IMG/VR virus record: IMGVR_UViG_3300037674_000462
Span: 1-32,165 of that record
DNA from: a virus
Length of the DNA: 32,165 bases
Reading direction: 5' to 3' (one strand)
Shown here: piece by piece, positions 31,201 through 32,165 of the stretch
Layout of the letters: every line of letters starts with the position of its first letter
Position numbering within the stretch: the first letter of the stretch is position 1
Notes under the pieces: generated by a model
Databases searched by the model: none
What the model saw: only the letters and a program-made list of their open reading frames with translations
What the model was told of the DNA's origin: nothing
Position numbers and translations under genes: made by a program

Positions 31201-32165
31201 TTACTTTAGGGAATGCAACTACAGATAATGTTATTATTGCAGGTAATCTTGAAATAAGAGGAAACACAACTACTGTAAATACTGCAACATTAGATGTTGA
31301 AGATTTAAACATTACCGTAGGAAAAGCTGCCACAACCTCTTCTGCAACTAACGGAGCAGGATTAACTTTTGGTGCATGGTCTTCTGGAACAATTCCTACT
31401 CTTACTTGGGATCATTCAAATTCTAGATTATCATCAAATAAACCTTTTTATTCTTCTAGTTTAATAGGAGCTTTAACCGGTAATGCTACTACAGCTACTA
31501 CGGCTACTAACGTAGTAATAACAGACAATGAAAGTACTAATGAAAATAATGCGATTGTTTTTGTTGCAGGAGGAGATCTCGATGGAAGTACTTCTGCAGG
31601 ACTAGAATCGGACGGAAATTTATATTATAATCCGTCTACAGGAACATTGTATGCTTCAGCATTCTCTGGTAATACTTCTGGTAATACTTCTGGATCTGCC
31701 GCTAGTTGGGCAAATGAGATGACCCTTGATTTAGATGATAGTAGTGCTAGTGCGATAACTGGAACTGCTATTTTTGATGGTGCAGATACTACAGAAGCAT
31801 TTTCGAATGTTAGAGTTCATAAAATTAAAATGTCAGAAGATACCACTACTAGTAGTGCTATGTTTATTCCTTTTGTGGGAGCCAATGACACAGATCAAGC
31901 TCCTAAAGCATCTCCGGGTTTAAAATACACGCCTTCTTCAACTACTTTAGCCGCTACAAATATTTCTGGTACTCTAACTGGTAATGTTACTGGTAATTTA
32001 ACTGGTAATGTTACAGGTAATGTTACAGGTAATGTTACGGGTAATACATCAGGTAGTGCGGGAACGGTCACAAGTATTTCAGCACATTTACTTGACGAAG
32101 ATAACATGTCATCAAATAGTGCTACTAAAGTAGCATCACAACAATCAATTAAAGCATATGTTGAT
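28257..32165 (+). CDS. Giant tail fibre protein, 3'-truncated by window edge
   Basis: From the ATG at 28257 (AAGGAAAT upstream) the frame stays open to the last base. I read all 1303 codons without a stop. The chain is made of beta modules. At least seven copies of an (F/Y)NPSTG-type strand turn occur. GN-rich tetrapeptide runs occur near each end. Three GSGYTSAP-type repeats and a looser fourth lie at 29151-29700, a 41-residue direct repeat lies at 30345-30467 and 30606-30728, and a domain at about 29805-29990 resembles the one inserted in the tail tube protein. The visible end, TKVASQQSIKAYVD, is a common shaft-to-tip junction, so a receptor-binding tip or chaperone domain probably follows outside the window. 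It has no enzymatic motif. Confidence 0.88.
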   Translation, partial: MTEYVFPTNPNNGDTVVVSDITYTWVSDPGYWTNNVIGMAASAITVAADSGSADAVSIGTDTLTFAGDTGISTTVSNNQISIDLDNTAATAGTYGTASQIPAITVDAQGRITNVANVASVPAGNITVTNDDTTNSTHYITFSAGTSGAVGIKTADALTFNPSTGKITATNLQGTFIGNVEGNLQGNVVGNVTGNITGSVTGGADKAEKVVITTNTTENAELYLTFVDALTNEESLEASSTLSFNPSTDTLTVGNINTTGGLLGLSTTNLSSDAIDIGLYGSYDTSVFASSSVFSTTITNGGSGYTSAPTPVFSAPSSGTTATGTANVASGVVTGIVFTNVGSGYTSAPTITFSGGGGNNAAATSTLGTDKEEVKSIAINVAGTGYTSAPTVLIGTIWANSTTFTAGTLLHHGGNLYRVLNTATSAASGAPSHTSSTATVAGVQLLYVGTAAAASTSISGGKVTAITVTGQGSGYNTTTPTITIDAPPPINFVSGDVSTANNTITLSGAELAIVAEDDTLTYAPPSGVAVVGGLNNGTTYHIVNRSSSNSTIQLAATNNGSPINLTSTGGTGNHTLQGATATGTASLVGHVYGGMFRDASDDKWKLFKGLQTKPTTSVDITSTGYSVDTLVANIEGNVTGNTDTFTATANNSTNETVYPIFVDGVSGNQGAETDSGFTYNPSTGNLVIGGELSAATLDISGNVDIDGTLEADAITIEGTSINTVIAGTTVTDATNAANVNIGSTSNDAGPWYFLSSKGTGNQQAWRDTTISFNGNTNTLSTANLDISGDVDIDGTLEADAITVNGSTLASVIAGTTVTNATNAANIATITGATNADHFLPFVNSNNSSSANELLYTAAGAKFNPSTGNLTITGTLTANAFSGNVVADSIAITAAAAGDTTVVLYDGTGTGNKALKNDAELTYNSTTNVLSTTANLAKGLTGAPDITVGTLTPTNISLTGGAFTVASSSGNTVVGGTLQVNGDVTLGNATTDNVIIAGNLEIRGNTTTVNTATLDVEDLNITVGKAATTSSATNGAGLTFGAWSSGTIPTLTWDHSNSRLSSNKPFYSSSLIGALTGNATTATTATNVVITDNESTNENNAIVFVAGGDLDGSTSAGLESDGNLYYNPSTGTLYASAFSGNTSGNTSGSAASWANEMTLDLDDSSASAITGTAIFDGADTTEAFSNVRVHKIKMSEDTTTSSAMFIPFVGANDTDQAPKASPGLKYTPSSTTLAATNISGTLTGNVTGNLTGNVTGNVTGNVTGNTSGSAGTVTSISAHLLDEDNMSSNSATKVASQQSIKAYVD
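28785..28859 (+). repeat. GN-x-x tetrapeptide repeat run in the giant fibre
   Basis: Six consecutive 12-base units encode GN.. or GS.. tetrapeptides (GNVEGNLQGNVVGNVTGNIT, then GSVT). The DNA copies are diverged at silent and some coding sites. Confidence 0.75.
29157..29299 (+). repeat. Exact 23-base repeat 120 bases apart (GSGYTSAP module)
   Basis: The stretches 29157-29179 and 29277-29299 are identical over 23 bases and encode GSGYTSAP. A third, protein-level copy (GTGYTSAP) lies near 29402-29425 and a looser fourth (GSGYNTTTPT) near 29670-29695. Confidence 0.75.
30345..30728 (+). repeat. 123-base direct repeat, 261 bases apart
   Basis: Copies at 30345-30467 and 30606-30728 have equal length and encode nearly the same 41 residues. 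Both contain VDIDGTLEADAIT and VIAGTTVT(D/N)ATNAAN. Differences are mostly silent, apart from a variable five- or six-residue patch in the middle, so this duplication is younger than the other fibre modules. Confidence 0.8.
31980..32051 (+). repeat. 12-base tandem repeat (GGTAATGTTACN)
   Basis: Five units of GGT AAT GTT ACN (the second has TTA in place of GTT) and a sixth degenerate unit encode a GNVTGNLTGNVTGNVTGNVT run. Units three to five are nearly identical in DNA, so copy number could change by slippage without breaking the frame. Confidence 0.85.

Noticed and set aside
30815-31333. 172-codon open frame on the minus strand inside the fibre gene
   Set aside because: It arises from the repetitive Ser/Thr/Ala codons of the fibre read backwards, giving a low-complexity Val/Pro/Ala translation with no start signals.
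31980-32051. CRISPR array
   Set aside because: The 12-base units are adjacent without spacers and encode an in-frame GNVT run in a fibre gene.
1-32165. tRNA genes, insertion sequences, integrase and attachment sites
   Set aside because: I looked for cloverleaf-type arms, transposase or recombinase motifs and flanking terminal repeats, and saw none that I could support by eye.

Overview
The window is a 32.2-kb stretch of a tailed-phage genome, either a free phage or a prophage-like element. Every supported gene is on the + strand, genes are tightly packed, and many neighbours share an ATGA or TAATG stop/start overlap. Codon use is AT-rich. The gene order is the classic head-then-tail order of a long non-contractile-tailed (siphovirus-type) phage. 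The tail-tip genes follow the lambda M-L-K-I-J order, which points to a Gram-negative host. Several fibre modules resemble those I know from marine phages, but the host cannot be named from this sequence. No integrase, repressor, tRNA, replication gene, CRISPR array or insertion sequence is visible, and no gene-free gap exceeds 300 bases.

Layout. (1) 1-1935: small accessory genes, namely a cut-off coiled-coil protein, a one-membrane-segment coiled-coil protein (possible lysis role), a 62-aa unknown, a previously easy-to-miss 21-aa cysteine-rich peptide (888-953), a class 3 lipase and an 81-aa unknown. (2) 1935-6917: packaging and capsid, namely terminase large subunit, an HNH endonuclease behind its own promoter, an HK97-type portal, and a single polyprotein that fuses prohead protease, scaffold-like coiled coil and major capsid protein. 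(3) 6982-11022: head-tail joining, an unrecognised 520-aa structural candidate, a likely tail terminator and the tail tube protein with an inserted beta-rich domain. (4) 11091-15255: tail assembly chaperones joined by a clear -1 ribosomal frameshift signal, then the tape measure protein. (5) 15255-24438: tail tip (gpM-, gpL-, gpK-, gpI- and gpJ-like). The 2014-aa J-like protein ends in an intein/hedgehog-type Hint domain. (6) 24453-32165: a GNAT-like acyltransferase candidate, then, behind a strong promoter, a tail-fibre cassette of five small or medium genes and a giant fibre gene open at the right edge.

How the parts fit. Three near-consensus sigma-70-type promoters, each with an extended -10 box, start the lysis/packaging block (375-403), the HNH-portal-capsid block (3261-3290) and the fibre block (25197-25226). 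Hairpins follow the two most abundant virion proteins: one after the capsid gene and one good intrinsic terminator after the tail tube gene. These would lower expression of the genes beyond them.

The most unusual elements are the C-terminal Hint domain on the tail-tip protein directly followed by a GNAT-like gene, the protease-capsid fusion with an internal Shine-Dalgarno/ATG at 5451-5465, the metallothionein-like 21-aa peptide, the lipase, and the G-GT frameshift cassette (AAATTTT, 8-nt spacer, perfect 9-bp stem). All functions are inferred from sequence patterns read by eye; no database search was possible.
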